DNA of 64,000 nt from Paenibacillus pabuli NBRC 13638 (GCF_001514495.1 NZ_BCNM01000001.1:848438-912437); one strand, 5' to 3'; counted from the stretch's first letter, positions 46,889-57,179 are shown. A program made the numbers and translations. Notes: generated by a model from the letters alone, not told the origin.

Positions 46889-46920
46889 CCACATCCTGGT
46901 AAATAGGTGTGGGTTATTTT
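46881..46920. terminator. Bidirectional terminator
   Basis: AAAATAACCCACA and TGTGGGTTATTTT are perfect arms over a 14-base loop, five bases before the 46925 stop codon. Confidence 0.88.
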
Positions 46921-46924
46921 ACGC

Positions 46925-47890
46925 TTATTTTGATATTTGCACATCCTGCCAGTTAGCATTATTTAGAATCTCCGCATTTTTCCCAAGGAATGCCTTACCT
47001 GCTTCTTCATCTCCCTGCAGGTGGTACATCATCCATGCTGTCAAATATCCATCAGAGTGTACCAGCATATCTTCATGGTCAGCATTCACTGCCCTGGCTC
47101 GGACTTTCAAAACATCATTGGTAATCAAATCGTAGTTTTTAATAAGGGATGATAGCGGTGCTACTCCTATTCCGTTATCCTCTCCCGTATCATTTTTGAG
47201 AGTGCCGGCTGTCATAAAATAGGGGATGGTGATTTTACTTACATCGTAGTTCCACCCCAATGCTTTCGAGAGTTCAAAATTTGCAGCACTCCCTGTAAAA
47301 ATTGTTTTGTAGTAATGACCGTTTTCTTGAGCGGTTACGGCGTTGATGGCTCCAACACCACCTTGAGAATACCCTGCTATCCCAATATTGTTAATGTCTA
47401 TTTTCCCATAGAATATATTATCGGCATTTGAATTTAATTCGAGCATTAAGTCAAGGCTTTCTGCGTTAAACTTTCCACTACTAGACATACGGTCTTCATT
47501 CCCCACAACTACAAATCCCCATGTCGCAAGATGCTTAAAAAAGGGTTCGTATCTACTTGCACTCATGTCGCTAGCATTTGCAATCACAATTAGAGGATAA
47601 GTGTGATCGGTATTTGTCAATTCAGTCGGGTACCAAACTTTAGTCTGAACACCTTCATCATCATTTGAATCATATTCAATAGTAGAAACATCATACGTTC
47701 CCATTTTGATATATTTTTGTTCTAACGGACTTTCAGTCTTGTAAACATCAGAATAGCCTTCATCTAAAAGCGGCTGCGTCGATTTCCATTTACCATAGAG
47801 CGTCATGCTAACCACCACTAGCACTAATATTCCCAAGAGGATTAACAAAACTTTCCCTAACATTTTCAATAATCTCCCTGCTTTTTTCAT
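46925..47890 (-). CDS. Membrane-anchored alpha/beta hydrolase
   Basis: The protein has 321 residues from the ATG after AAGGAGC. One membrane helix (residues about 12-33) anchors it, with the body outside. The hydrolase core has the nucleophile elbow GYSQGG, an oxyanion region (VIANASDMSASRYEPFFKHL) and a HEDML histidine near the C-terminus, as in dienelactone-hydrolase or PAF-acetylhydrolase-like esterases. It follows the pectinacetylesterase-like gene by 50 bases and is probably co-transcribed. A deacetylating role on plant polymers is possible but not shown. Confidence 0.78.
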   Translation of the reverse strand: MKKAGRLLKMLGKVLLILLGILVLVVVSMTLYGKWKSTQPLLDEGYSDVYKTESPLEQKYIKMGTYDVSTIEYDSNDDEGVQTKVWYPTELTNTDHTYPLIVIANASDMSASRYEPFFKHLATWGFVVVGNEDRMSSSGKFNAESLDLMLELNSNADNIFYGKIDINNIGIAGYSQGGVGAINAVTAQENGHYYKTIFTGSAANFELSKALGWNYDVSKITIPYFMTAGTLKNDTGEDNGIGVAPLSSLIKNYDLITNDVLKVRARAVNADHEDMLVHSDGYLTAWMMYHLQGDEEAGKAFLGKNAEILNNANWQDVQISK

Positions 47891-47940
47891 AAACTGCTCC
47901 TTATCTGCTTTTCATGTAGGTATAAAATTTCGGAAGACTA

Positions 47941-49092
47941 TCAATATTCTTTTTCTAATAATTCAATTCCATAATTATGGACATCACCATTTACTGCATC
48001 TAATATCCAATCACTTATGCTCTTCTTACCATTTAATTTATCAAACACATTACTTGAAATGATTGTGTGTTGTGTCAGGTTTAGCTTCTTGTTATAAGAC
48101 AGGCCATCCCAGATGTAGATTCCCACGCCTGGTATATTGTTTTGAAGCCCTTCAACCATCGCTTTCAGATTTGACTGAAAAACATCACCACTTTTATCGG
48201 TTGCCGACATTTCTCCATGATCAAGATATGCCTGCCACTTCGCCAGCTCCCCATCTCGCACAGAACTATCAAACAATATTTTCACGCTATCTCCACGTTT
48301 GTCAGATAATGCCGTCAGGCTGTCAAGCACGATATTGTCCGTATTGAGACGTTCTGATATTGGTTGTGGGGATTTCCAGACATTCTCAGATATATCCTGC
48401 CAATCATCTGTGAGCAGCAAAGAACTGTCAACAGCAACTGTAACATTTGAGGTTGATGGATAATAATCAATAACATCATCTGCAAGTAGTGATGTTCCAA
48501 ATCCCCCAGCAGAAAATCCAGTAACAAGGAGTGTATCCGGCGTGCCAGTATACTTTACTGCCTCCTTCATGAAAAGAGAGAAATTAGTATAGCCATAATG
48601 ATATAACGTTTTTGAGTTCCCCTTGTCATCCGAATAGGCATATTCACCTGTTCCTGAATGAAAATCGCCTGTACTGTATGGAAGAACAAGGATTGTCCAA
48701 TCTTTAAATGGGTTATCTTCTGTATCACTTGCAATTCCCATCTTAGCGACGAAATCTTGGTTTTTTACCACATCTGCATAAAAGTCTTTTGGATGCGCTG
48801 CAGTGTATTCATTTATACTTGCTCCACCACCAAAGAAATACACCATAACCTTATTTTCGCTTCCTAAACGAATGAATCCATTCCATTCGCTCCCATCAGA
48901 CGATTTTGCCTCTTCCGGCGTAATAGCATACCACTCTCCTACTTCCGGGCTTCCCTTCAATTCCGGAAAGCTGATTAGAACGGAGTTTTTTAGCATAACA
49001 AAAACTACGATAGCCAAAACCGCAATTACTATAAAAATGCTTATCATTGTATTCCGCAGAATATGCCGTTTCTTTCCATTTGACTTTTCCAT
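47941..49092 (-). CDS. Pectinacetylesterase-family protein, membrane-anchored
   Basis: The protein has 383 residues from ATG after AGGGAG. One N-terminal helix (about 12-33) anchors it to the membrane. The body has the family's VMVYFFGGGASINEYTA block, the nucleophile GFSAGGFG and the aspartate context VDSSLLLTDDW, with QHTII near the C-terminus. Pectinacetylesterase and Notum relatives remove acyl groups from polymers. Given the rhamnosidases and beta-helix protein in this window, pectin or rhamnogalacturonan is the likely substrate. It is divergent from the TetR gene, whose operator candidate (49161-49177) lies between them. Confidence 0.78.
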   Translation of the reverse strand: MEKSNGKKRHILRNTMISIFIVIAVLAIVVFVMLKNSVLISFPELKGSPEVGEWYAITPEEAKSSDGSEWNGFIRLGSENKVMVYFFGGGASINEYTAAHPKDFYADVVKNQDFVAKMGIASDTEDNPFKDWTILVLPYSTGDFHSGTGEYAYSDDKGNSKTLYHYGYTNFSLFMKEAVKYTGTPDTLLVTGFSAGGFGTSLLADDVIDYYPSTSNVTVAVDSSLLLTDDWQDISENVWKSPQPISERLNTDNIVLDSLTALSDKRGDSVKILFDSSVRDGELAKWQAYLDHGEMSATDKSGDVFQSNLKAMVEGLQNNIPGVGIYIWDGLSYNKKLNLTQHTIISSNVFDKLNGKKSISDWILDAVNGDVHNYGIELLEKEY

Positions 49093-49160
49093 ACATTACT
49101 CCCTTGACAAATTGAATTATTTATTATAGTCTTCTTCGATGTGACAATTGTATCAACCTA

Positions 49161-49177
49161 ATTGACTGATCGTCAAT
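49161..49177. promoter_or_regulatory. TetR operator candidate
   Basis: ATTGAC-TGATC-GTCAAT is a perfect inverted repeat in the gap between the divergent esterase operon and the TetR gene. A TATAAT on the minus strand lies at about 49127-49132. Confidence 0.5.
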
Positions 49178-49282
49178 GCAGCCACCAAAAATGAGACAAA
49201 AGCAAAGGAATGTATCATCATTAATAATCAACAGAAGAACCGATATGTCAAAGAACAGATTACGACTACACTCATTCAGCTT

Positions 49283-49723
49283 ATGCAGAAACGTACTTTG
49301 TCTGACATTTCCATCAGCGAAATAACAATGAACGCTGAGGTTGGCAGAGCATCCTTCTATCGTAATTTCTCTGATAAAACAGATGTCCTCAGACAGCACG
49401 TTATGTATCTGACACAAAAATGGGGATCTGAATTTGAAAGTAACCCCAACTCCAATCCGCAAAACCTTTTTGGCAGTCTGTTTCAGCACTATAAGGACAA
49501 CGACAATTTCTATCAGCTTTTGTACCGTAACCATCTGACAGAATTGATTCTTGATACCATTTTGGATATCTGCGGCCCCAAGGGTGAATCATCAAACATA
49601 GATGCCTATAGAAAGTCTTTCTTTGCCTATGGACTATATGGCTGGATTGTGGAGTGGATGATGCGGGGCATGCAAGAATCTGCTGATGAGATGAATACTT
49701 TACTTACAACTGCATTGCAATAG
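49283..49723 (+). CDS. TetR-family regulator, start uncertain
   Basis: From the first ATG the product has 146 residues, but the HTH starts earlier: the frame is open upstream and reads NNQQKNRYVKEQITTTLIQL before this ATG, matching helix 1 of TetR proteins. The HTH core (ISISEITMNAEVGRASFYRN) is intact. No ATG, GTG or TTG exists upstream in this frame; an AAAGGA lies before ATC/ATT codons near 49220 and before an ATG one frame off. So either a rare ATT/ATC start or a one-base frameshift is involved. It is divergent from the two membrane hydrolases and probably represses them. Confidence 0.7.
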   Translation: MQKRTLSDISISEITMNAEVGRASFYRNFSDKTDVLRQHVMYLTQKWGSEFESNPNSNPQNLFGSLFQHYKDNDNFYQLLYRNHLTELILDTILDICGPKGESSNIDAYRKSFFAYGLYGWIVEWMMRGMQESADEMNTLLTTALQ

Positions 49724-49810
49724 GCTCAAGAAATGACATAAGCCTGTGTTGCGTTCTATGGTGTGGCTTGCTTGAGTTTGAAGACGAGTCCGAGTAATAC
49801 TGCTAAAATA

Positions 49811-49848
49811 AAGACCAACCTACAAAGTGAACTTTGGAAGTTGGTCTT
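49811..49848. terminator. Bidirectional terminator
   Basis: AAGACCAAC and GTTGGTCTT with inner CAAAG/CTTTG pairing, between the convergent TetR and AraC genes. Confidence 0.85.
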
Positions 49849-49853
49849 ACGTT

Positions 49854-50792
49854 TTACTTCAATAAATTAAGTGCCTGTTTAATATCTTCATCAACATATT
49901 TATGATCTTGAACTTTGTCATCGTTCTTCAACTCTAGCTTCCCATGCTTGGACTCTATTCTAAACTGTTTTGGTGTCATTCCATATTGCTCCTTGAAGCT
50001 GGAAGCGAAAATCTGGGAATTAGCAAACCCATTCATCATTGCAACGTCAATTACTCTTTCATTGGTGTGCAGGAGCATTTCATAAGCCTTTCTTAACCGT
50101 ACATATTTTAAATAGGATTGAAAACTCATCCCCATCTTATTTTTGAAGAAATGAGAGAAATAATACTTACTTAGATACTCATGATTGGATATTTCCTCCA
50201 AAGTTATCTTCCTGTTATAGTTTAGATCGATATAATCTAGGATTCGTTCTAACCTTTTCAGATTGTCATTTGATTTTTCCAGATTTTCTTCATCAATCAT
50301 ATTTATTTCAAATTCTCTGATAAGACTGAGGATAATTTGCTGTAGGATAATGGAAATTTCAATAATAAATCCTGTCTCTTTAGTATGAAATACTCGTAAA
50401 ATATTTATTAAAAAACTTTTTAAAGTAGCATATTTGTCCAGTGATTTTAGATCCGTAACACTATTACAAATAAACTCCATTTTCTCAATTTGGGGATGAA
50501 GATTCTGGAACATATTCATATCCATTTGTATGATCACGGCTAAATTTTGATAATCCGTACCCGTAAAGGAATGGACATTATTCGAGTTAATCAAGATTAG
50601 ATCGCCTTTTTGCATACAATAGTCATGGGTTTCCGCATGAACTTGGAGATCGCCTTTAACTAACATGATAATTTCCAACTCTTGATGCCAATGTAAAGGA
50701 ACAGTTTCTATTCGACAAACGTACATTTTGATGGACAGGTTATCTGTATATTTGATTAATTCTTTTTTGTATAAGTACTTCATTTCTCTCAT
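49854..50792 (-). CDS. AraC-family regulator of the rhamnosidase cluster
   Basis: The protein has 312 residues; the frame starts at 50792 (MREMKYL), with a second ATG 9 bases on. Residues about 25-110 form a cupin sensing domain (IETVPLHWHQELEIIMLVKG split). The C-terminal 100 residues are the AraC double HTH (ITLEEISNHEYLSKYYFSHF, then FANSQIFASSFKEQYGMTP). It lies 48 bases downstream of the GH78 gene and is likely in the same transcript. It probably senses a sugar such as rhamnose or an oligosaccharide. Confidence 0.9.
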   Translation of the reverse strand: MREMKYLYKKELIKYTDNLSIKMYVCRIETVPLHWHQELEIIMLVKGDLQVHAETHDYCMQKGDLILINSNNVHSFTGTDYQNLAVIIQMDMNMFQNLHPQIEKMEFICNSVTDLKSLDKYATLKSFLINILRVFHTKETGFIIEISIILQQIILSLIREFEINMIDEENLEKSNDNLKRLERILDYIDLNYNRKITLEEISNHEYLSKYYFSHFFKNKMGMSFQSYLKYVRLRKAYEMLLHTNERVIDVAMMNGFANSQIFASSFKEQYGMTPKQFRIESKHGKLELKNDDKVQDHKYVDEDIKQALNLLK

Positions 50793-50840
50793 CCCCTAAA
50801 TAGCTTTTTCGGGAATATCTGTCGTTAAACCTGATGAATG

Positions 50841-53669
50841 TTATTTTATTTGGCTTAAACGTTCATCCATTTGATCCAAAATATGTGTAGGCAATGAATA
50901 GAACGCTGCCAAATCCCGGAGGGAGGAATTACCGATTGAAGCGCCCAAATCATCCGGATTGACTTTAACCTGTTCAGACATCATTGTCCGTATGAGCGGT
51001 GCAGCCTCATTGTGGTGCAAAAGTTCAATTAGTGGAGTTTTCGTGCTAAATATCCTCAAATAACTCTTGGTCGGAGAATAGCTGATCGAATAGCTTCCAC
51101 TGAATAATTCCAATAGGACCTCTTCCTCAAGTTGTTCTCCGGTTATGTCAGTAAACTCCCAGGTAACACCGTTAATTTCTAAATCCTTTAAATGGGCATG
51201 GGGTAATCGTATACGGGCAGATGCATTGAAAGGAATATCAAAAGTAAAATCAAGCCTTCCTTCCTTATCAATCTCCCATCCGCTACGATAGGTGCCCGAT
51301 GCGGTTTCAACTGTTGCTTTCACCCACTTCAGCCGGTTATCCGGTTGCGGGACGAGCTCCACGCGCTGGAAACCCGGGGCCTCCTCAACGGGATTAATTC
51401 CCGCCATGCAACGATACATCCATTCTACGATTGCGCCGTAAGCATAATGGTTTAAGGAATTCATGCCTGTACCGCTAATCGTTCCGTCTGGTAGAACTGA
51501 ATTCCACCGTTCCCAAATGGTCGTTGCACCCAGCTTCACGGCATAAAGCCAACTCGGGTAGTCGTCATTAAGCAGTAAAGTATAAGCAAGATCATTACAT
51601 CCATGATTTGTCAGTACATGATTTAAGTAAGGTGTTCCGACAAACCCTGTTTTCAGGTGATTACGGTCAGCTTTTAAACGCTTCCGTAGAGCCTCAACCA
51701 CTTTGTCGATATAGTCTTTTGGAACCAAATCCATAAACAGCGCAACAGCGTATGCAGTTTGTGTATCGATCGCCAACCGGCCTGTTATAGTAAAAAATTC
51801 CTCCTGAATTGCAACTTTAATTTCCTTTGAAATACGCTCATAGTATGCCGCTTCTGCTTCCTGCCCTAATACCTTCGCTGCTTTGGCCACAATGTTTGTT
51901 GAATAACAGTAGTACGCAGAGGCGATGAAATCCTTATCGGTTCCGCCGAAAGGAGAATCCGGATTGCTGCTGTCTAGGGAAAGCCAATCTCCAAAATGGA
52001 ACCCTACCGTCCATAGTCTACGTCCCCCTGAGTCCGTATCTTTTTTTATAATGTAGTCGGCCCATCCTTTCATGCTTTCAAACTGCTGCTGAAGAATGGT
52101 CACATCTCCGTAATGTAGATATACATTCCATGGAATAATTACGGACGCATCTCCCCAAGCGCTGGAACCACCCACACGAATATTAGCAGCAGGAACAACC
52201 ACCGGAACCTCTCCTTGGTGTTCCTCCTGTTCACTTCCAAGGTCATAGCAATACTTGTTGAAAAAAGCATAGGAGTCCATATTAAAACAGGCGGTACCAG
52301 AGAATACCTGAGCGTCCCCCGTCCAGCCCATTCGTTCATCCCGCTGAGGGCAATCTGTCGGAACATCCAGGAAGTTCCCCTTTTGTCCCCACTTTGCATT
52401 CTGAAACAAGCGGTTGATCAGAGAATTGTCGGTCTCGAAATGCCCTGTATCATCAAGGTCCGAATAAAGAACACATCCAGTAAAATCCTCAGAATTCAAT
52501 TGTCCGATCCAGCCTTCAACCTTTACATATCTGAATCCATAGTAGGTGAAGTAAGGACGAACGATCGTTTCCCGTCCATCTGCCGTAAATTGATGTTCCG
52601 CCATTGCGGTGCGCAAATTATCTCGGTAGAAATTTCCTTCCTGTAGCACTTCGCCGTATTGTAACCGAATGATACTTCCTTTGGGAGCGTTGGTCCGATA
52701 TTCGATCCAGCCTACCATGTTCTGCCCCATATCCAAGACCGTCTCGCCCGCAGGAGTATGAATCACTTCGAGAGGCTTCCTTTTCTCCTTGATCACTACA
52801 GGAAGACTAAGCCTGGCCTTGAGTCGATCATAGCCAAGTTCAACTTCTCTAACGGGATAGCTTTCAGAGGCTTGAAAAGTTGCATCATAAATTTCACCGT
52901 CGTATAAATTTCCCGATATAATTTGACTTTGTTCCGCAGTCCATGAATCATTGGAAACAATGATCTCAGTTGAGCCGTCCCTGTATGTCACAACCATTTC
53001 ATATAGAAGAGCAAACGTATTACCGTAGATCTCGCTCGAATGGCCGTCAAAACCAAAACGCCCTTTGTATAAGCCATTTCCAAGCCTTACCGATATCTCA
53101 TTCTGACCTGTTTGCAGAAGTTCGGTCACATCATATGTTTGATATTGCAGCCATTTATGATAATTATTGAAGTTAGGTGTCAGAAATTCGTTTCCGGCTT
53201 TTAGACCGTTAATATATATTTCGTAAAGCCCCAGTCCACATACATAGACTCGAGCCGAAGCAACGGGGCCTTTCAGCAGTAACGATTTTTTTAAAATCGG
53301 ATGAATGGTCTTATTGAATTTTGGAGTGATCCATGTCCCTTTCCATGCTTCGCTCAGCTTGGCTGTCTCAAACCAAGCAGTCTCGCTTGTGGCGTGCTCT
53401 CCATTATCCGCCCATACCTCTACACGCCAAAAATAGCGGCTTCGCGGCATCAATTCTAGCGGAAGCTCAAAGGCAAGACTGTTAATATCCTCTCTCGTTC
53501 CGCTGTCAAATACAACGTCTTGGAATTCATCATCAAGCGCCACCACATACCGGGCTGCCGCTTGCTTCTTGCCATTCGTGTCGATTACAGTGTATGAAAA
53601 TCTCGGTTTGCCTAAATCAAAGCCCAATGGATTCACCACACGGTTGGTTTTTAAATGAATAATTTTCAT
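50841..53669 (-). CDS. Alpha-L-rhamnosidase, GH78
   Basis: The protein has 942 residues in the usual GH78 order: N-terminal beta domains (PLGFDLGKPRFSYTV, AWKGTWITPKF, ASARVYVCGLGLYEIYINGL split), then the (alpha/alpha)6 barrel with the signature TDCPQRDERMGWTGDAQVF (acid Asp/Glu) and RLWTVGFHFGDWLSLD, and a C-terminal beta sandwich. There is no signal peptide, so it works in the cytosol on imported oligosaccharides. It removes terminal rhamnose from rhamnogalacturonan or glycoside fragments. It is about 70 residues longer at its C-terminus than the minimal family form (a tail with PLIRTMMSEQVKVNPDD). Confidence 0.93.
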   Translation of the reverse strand: MKIIHLKTNRVVNPLGFDLGKPRFSYTVIDTNGKKQAAARYVVALDDEFQDVVFDSGTREDINSLAFELPLELMPRSRYFWRVEVWADNGEHATSETAWFETAKLSEAWKGTWITPKFNKTIHPILKKSLLLKGPVASARVYVCGLGLYEIYINGLKAGNEFLTPNFNNYHKWLQYQTYDVTELLQTGQNEISVRLGNGLYKGRFGFDGHSSEIYGNTFALLYEMVVTYRDGSTEIIVSNDSWTAEQSQIISGNLYDGEIYDATFQASESYPVREVELGYDRLKARLSLPVVIKEKRKPLEVIHTPAGETVLDMGQNMVGWIEYRTNAPKGSIIRLQYGEVLQEGNFYRDNLRTAMAEHQFTADGRETIVRPYFTYYGFRYVKVEGWIGQLNSEDFTGCVLYSDLDDTGHFETDNSLINRLFQNAKWGQKGNFLDVPTDCPQRDERMGWTGDAQVFSGTACFNMDSYAFFNKYCYDLGSEQEEHQGEVPVVVPAANIRVGGSSAWGDASVIIPWNVYLHYGDVTILQQQFESMKGWADYIIKKDTDSGGRRLWTVGFHFGDWLSLDSSNPDSPFGGTDKDFIASAYYCYSTNIVAKAAKVLGQEAEAAYYERISKEIKVAIQEEFFTITGRLAIDTQTAYAVALFMDLVPKDYIDKVVEALRKRLKADRNHLKTGFVGTPYLNHVLTNHGCNDLAYTLLLNDDYPSWLYAVKLGATTIWERWNSVLPDGTISGTGMNSLNHYAYGAIVEWMYRCMAGINPVEEAPGFQRVELVPQPDNRLKWVKATVETASGTYRSGWEIDKEGRLDFTFDIPFNASARIRLPHAHLKDLEINGVTWEFTDITGEQLEEEVLLELFSGSYSISYSPTKSYLRIFSTKTPLIELLHHNEAAPLIRTMMSEQVKVNPDDLGASIGNSSLRDLAAFYSLPTHILDQMDERLSQIK

Positions 53670-53936
53670 GAGAACCTCTCAGAATTAGTTTTTTTAATAT
53701 CCATCACACACATCACTTACCTAATTATAGATTGGCGCATTTAGGCGACGATATAGAGGAATACAAGCATACATATCGTATTCTTAATATGATTGGGTCA
53801 GCATAGCTAAAACAAAAAATGCTGCCGTCAATGGGTAATGGCAATTGAAACCGTCAACCTTGTATTCTTTTTAACGCTTCTAAAAAACTGTTTTCTGATC
53901 CTTAAGAAAACTGTAAAGGTTATTAAATCGTATGAC

Positions 53937-53994
53937 AAAAAAACAGTTCCCCATCCGAATCATCTGGCGATCCAGGATGGGGAGCTGTTTTTGC
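53937..53994 (-). terminator. Terminator of the GH2 gene
   Basis: AAAAACAGCTCCCCATCC and GGATGGGGAACTGTTTTT form a near-perfect stem over a 20-base loop, 8 bases after the GH2 stop. No gene is visible between it and the GH78 start at 53669. Confidence 0.85.
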
Positions 53995-54001
53995 TTATCG
54001 C

Positions 54002-56461
54002 TTACACTACAGGTATTTCAATCGTTACGCTTTCTGATTTCTCAGTGGAAATAATCAGCGTAGCAGTTCCTTTTTCCACACCAGCCCGAACGACGACCTG
54101 CATTCGACCGTTGTAAGTCTCATGCATCGAATCGAAATAGTTCTCTTCCGTTCTCGCTCTTCCCGTTCCACTGCCTTGAATGACGGCTGGTCCCTCTATG
54201 GCAACTGTAACTTTCCGCTGCACCGCCGTATTAAGGATTCCGCTGGCATCAACAAGTTCAATGTTAACGTAGCAAAGATCGTTTGACCCTGCACGCAGAT
54301 CTTCGCGCTCCTTGGTCACTTTCAGTTGCGGTGCTCCGGCCGACTTCAGGTTGTAACGTCCGACTTCCTTGCCTCCGATGTAAGCAACAGCTTCAACTTC
54401 CCCTGGCTCAAATGTGGTATCCCACTTGCAGTAAAACTTCTTGAAATCGTCTCCAACCGTCTTCCTGCCTTGAGATTTACCATTGATAAATAGTTCTGCT
54501 TCCTCAGCATCCGAGTATACCTCAACTACGACTCCTTTGCCCTCCCAACCGGGCCATGTCCAGCTGCTTATGGAATCCGTCCAGCCCCATAGGCTCAATT
54601 TTGCATCTCGACCATAGTACTCAGGTTTCTGCACGGCAATGTAGGGCTTGTGACCGCGTCCACCCCACACAATCTCACGCCAATAGGAAATCGGAAGCCG
54701 GTGACCCGTAATATCGAAATCCCCGGTCTGGGCGGTAATCCATGGATATGGAGCATAGACAATGATGCCTGGGTCTCCTTCATAACTGACTTTGCCGATG
54801 CCAACCTCACCCAGGTAATCCCAAGCGGTCCACGAAAAGTCTCCCAATACAAATCCGTTATTTTTCACAATTTCCCATATATGGTCCAGTGCTGCCGGAT
54901 GTGACTCTGCGCCAACAAAGGTTTTATTGTTGGACTTCTCGTGTTCAATGAGGTACCGTTCAGGTGAATAATTGTAACCTTCGATGTCTAGCACTCCCAG
55001 TGCTTCCTCGATCATGTCTTGAATGATGTTACTTGATGAAAATTGACCCATAAGCGGTCCCATCGCTTGCATAACCTGATTAATCTCACCGCTATCCAGC
55101 GAACTGCTTAATTCAGAGAATCCTTGGTCAACTGCGATTTCTTTGATCCTTCCCAAGGTGGTCATGATTGGATTCACGCCATTGGTGATGTAACGGGTGT
55201 CATCCAGTGAACGAATCTTCTCAATAATTTTTCGGCCCAGAATGTTACCATGTCGAGAACCAATTTCCGCAAGTTCATTACCGATCGAATACATGATAAC
55301 ACTAGGATGGTTGTAATCCTTGCCAATCATGCGTTCCACGTCCTGTTCCCAATGCTCTATAAACGTTGTGGCGTAGTCATAATCGATTTTGCCGTGCGTC
55401 CAACAGTCGGTCAATTCATCCATCACAAGCATACCGTGCTTATCGCAAGCATCCAACAGCGTTCTGCCCATCGGGTGGTGGGCAGCGCGTATTGCATTGT
55501 AACCTGCTTCTTTTAGCTTACGAATCCGGCGTTCTTCGGCGTCTTTGAAGGCAGCGGCGCCAATGACTCCGTTATCATGGTGAATGCATCCTCCTTTTAA
55601 CTTCAACGTCCTACCATTGATGCGCAGGCCATGAACGCTGTCCAGCTGCAGCTTGCGTATACCAAATGTCGTGATGTCTTCGTCCACAACCTTGTCGTTC
55701 AACTTTATGACTGTAGTGCAAGTGTACAGATTCGGGTTATCCGTGTCCCAGAGTTTAGGAGACGACAGTGTTATTCTCTGCCAGGCCGATATCTCACCTC
55801 GGGATGCTACTGAGAATTTCGTCGCCTCCTCGCTTACTACTTTTTCTTCAGCGTCCTTGATTGTGGTGATTGCATAACCGGTGTGCAGTCCCAGATTCTC
55901 ATTTTTGATCGCGATCTCAATTTGGAGTACGGCCAGATCCGGTTCTGCATCTACTGTTGTAATCCGAACGCCGTCCATGGCAATATAAATCGGTTCCGCT
56001 TTCATCAGCTTGACATTACGGTAAATCCCTGAGCCGGTATACCAACGGCTATTGGGTTGGGAGCCGTTCTTCACCACAACCTTAACTTCGTTCTCTTGTC
56101 CGTAGCGAAGAAAATCGTTGATCTGCACATAGAAATTCGTGTACCCGTAATCATTTTTACCTGCCAGATCACCGTTAACATAAACGAAAGTATTCATGTA
56201 AACGCCTTCAAATTCTAGAAAGACAACTTTCCCCTGATCCTCTTTTGGTAAAATGAGTTTCTTTACATACTCATAATTTCCGCCTTGAAAATATGCTCCT
56301 CCTGAACCAGCAGGGTTATCTGCTGAGCGCTCCGTCAAGATCATCGCATCATGGGGCAAATCCACATGGTTTAAATTTTTCTTAATACCCTTCGTAGAAG
56401 CTTCAATAATGCTTATATTATTTCCGAATGTCCAATCTTTGTTAAAATCCTGCTTTAACAC
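54002..56461 (-). CDS. GH2 beta-galactosidase / beta-glucuronidase-type enzyme
   Basis: The protein has 819 residues from the GTG at 56461, chosen because GGAGGAG lies 6 bases upstream; the longer frame (56476) starts on those same bases. GH2 layout: N-terminal jelly roll (LPHDAMILTERSADNPAG split, GGAYFQGGNYEYVKKL), Ig-like domain, TIM barrel with acid/base MYSIGNELAE and nucleophile FVGAES, then DUF4982 and Ig-like domains. There is no signal peptide, so it is cytosolic. In this cluster it could remove galactose or uronic acid from pectin side chains; exact specificity cannot be read. It is upstream of the GH78 gene on the same strand. Confidence 0.88.
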   Translation of the reverse strand: MLKQDFNKDWTFGNNISIIEASTKGIKKNLNHVDLPHDAMILTERSADNPAGSGGAYFQGGNYEYVKKLILPKEDQGKVVFLEFEGVYMNTFVYVNGDLAGKNDYGYTNFYVQINDFLRYGQENEVKVVVKNGSQPNSRWYTGSGIYRNVKLMKAEPIYIAMDGVRITTVDAEPDLAVLQIEIAIKNENLGLHTGYAITTIKDAEEKVVSEEATKFSVASRGEISAWQRITLSSPKLWDTDNPNLYTCTTVIKLNDKVVDEDITTFGIRKLQLDSVHGLRINGRTLKLKGGCIHHDNGVIGAAAFKDAEERRIRKLKEAGYNAIRAAHHPMGRTLLDACDKHGMLVMDELTDCWTHGKIDYDYATTFIEHWEQDVERMIGKDYNHPSVIMYSIGNELAEIGSRHGNILGRKIIEKIRSLDDTRYITNGVNPIMTTLGRIKEIAVDQGFSELSSSLDSGEINQVMQAMGPLMGQFSSSNIIQDMIEEALGVLDIEGYNYSPERYLIEHEKSNNKTFVGAESHPAALDHIWEIVKNNGFVLGDFSWTAWDYLGEVGIGKVSYEGDPGIIVYAPYPWITAQTGDFDITGHRLPISYWREIVWGGRGHKPYIAVQKPEYYGRDAKLSLWGWTDSISSWTWPGWEGKGVVVEVYSDAEEAELFINGKSQGRKTVGDDFKKFYCKWDTTFEPGEVEAVAYIGGKEVGRYNLKSAGAPQLKVTKEREDLRAGSNDLCYVNIELVDASGILNTAVQRKVTVAIEGPAVIQGSGTGRARTEENYFDSMHETYNGRMQVVVRAGVEKGTATLIISTEKSESVTIEIPVV

Positions 56462-56476
56462 TCGCTTCTCCTCCAT

Positions 56477-57093
56477 TTCACTGAGAAAACTGCCTCAAAC
56501 TTAATTACTAAATCTGAATTTATTATAGGCATCCCCTAGAATAGATTAATATAACGGAAATGAAACTCTGATAGCGCACTTTTAACTATTTCTGGTACAA
56601 GCCGCTGCCTTGTAATTTGCATATCTAGTACAAAGTGGTTTACCGACTTTTGTCACCACAAAAAATCACCTTACGGTGTTTTTCGGTTTAGTTAGATTAA
56701 TTAAATGTATTAATTTCAGTATAGAGATCCAATTTGACCGATCCTCCAGCGGCAAGATACCGCAACTTTTCATCTACCATATTTTTATTTAAGAGAGTTT
56801 ATACCTTCCATCGTTTGTTACTTCAAACGTATTTCTCTTAATTTTGTAAGTCGAAGCAATATAAAGAATATCAGATTTTCAATACCATTGATCCGTCAAC
56901 ACCAAAGCTTAAAGTAGCGTCCGGAAACAAAGTATTTGGTGCGCTTTTCAGAAGAAAGTCCTTACTGAAATGCTCTGAGCCTTCTGCAACCAGATACGTG
57001 AGTGTAAGTCCGCCATTGAACAGCAGAGTGACCATAAGCGTACGCTGCTTCTATAGCGAACTCCAAATGTTGTTCTTATTTTTGTAAACAGGA
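56477..57093. other. Intergenic with coding remnants
   Basis: No intact gene. On the minus strand a 54-codon piece (56871-57035) reads LMVTLLFNGGLTLTYLVAEG and then FPDATLSFGVDGSMVLKI. A shorter piece (56697-56780) starts MVDEKLRYLAAGGSVKLDLY. Both look like ends of lost genes. A weak hairpin (CACC/GGTG) lies near 56668-56680. Confidence 0.4.
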
Positions 57094-57133
57094 TTAAAAA
57101 AACTCCCGGGAACTCGTAGAGAGCCCTCGGGAG
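57094..57133 (-). terminator. Terminator of the esterase gene
   Basis: CTCCCGAGGG and CCCGGGAG form the stem on the minus strand, followed by TTTTTTTAATC, 46 bases after the stop. Confidence 0.85.
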
Positions 57134-57179
57134 AAGGAATTATGCTTCTAAAGGCATTACGCTGTCTTTGGCTAATAGG

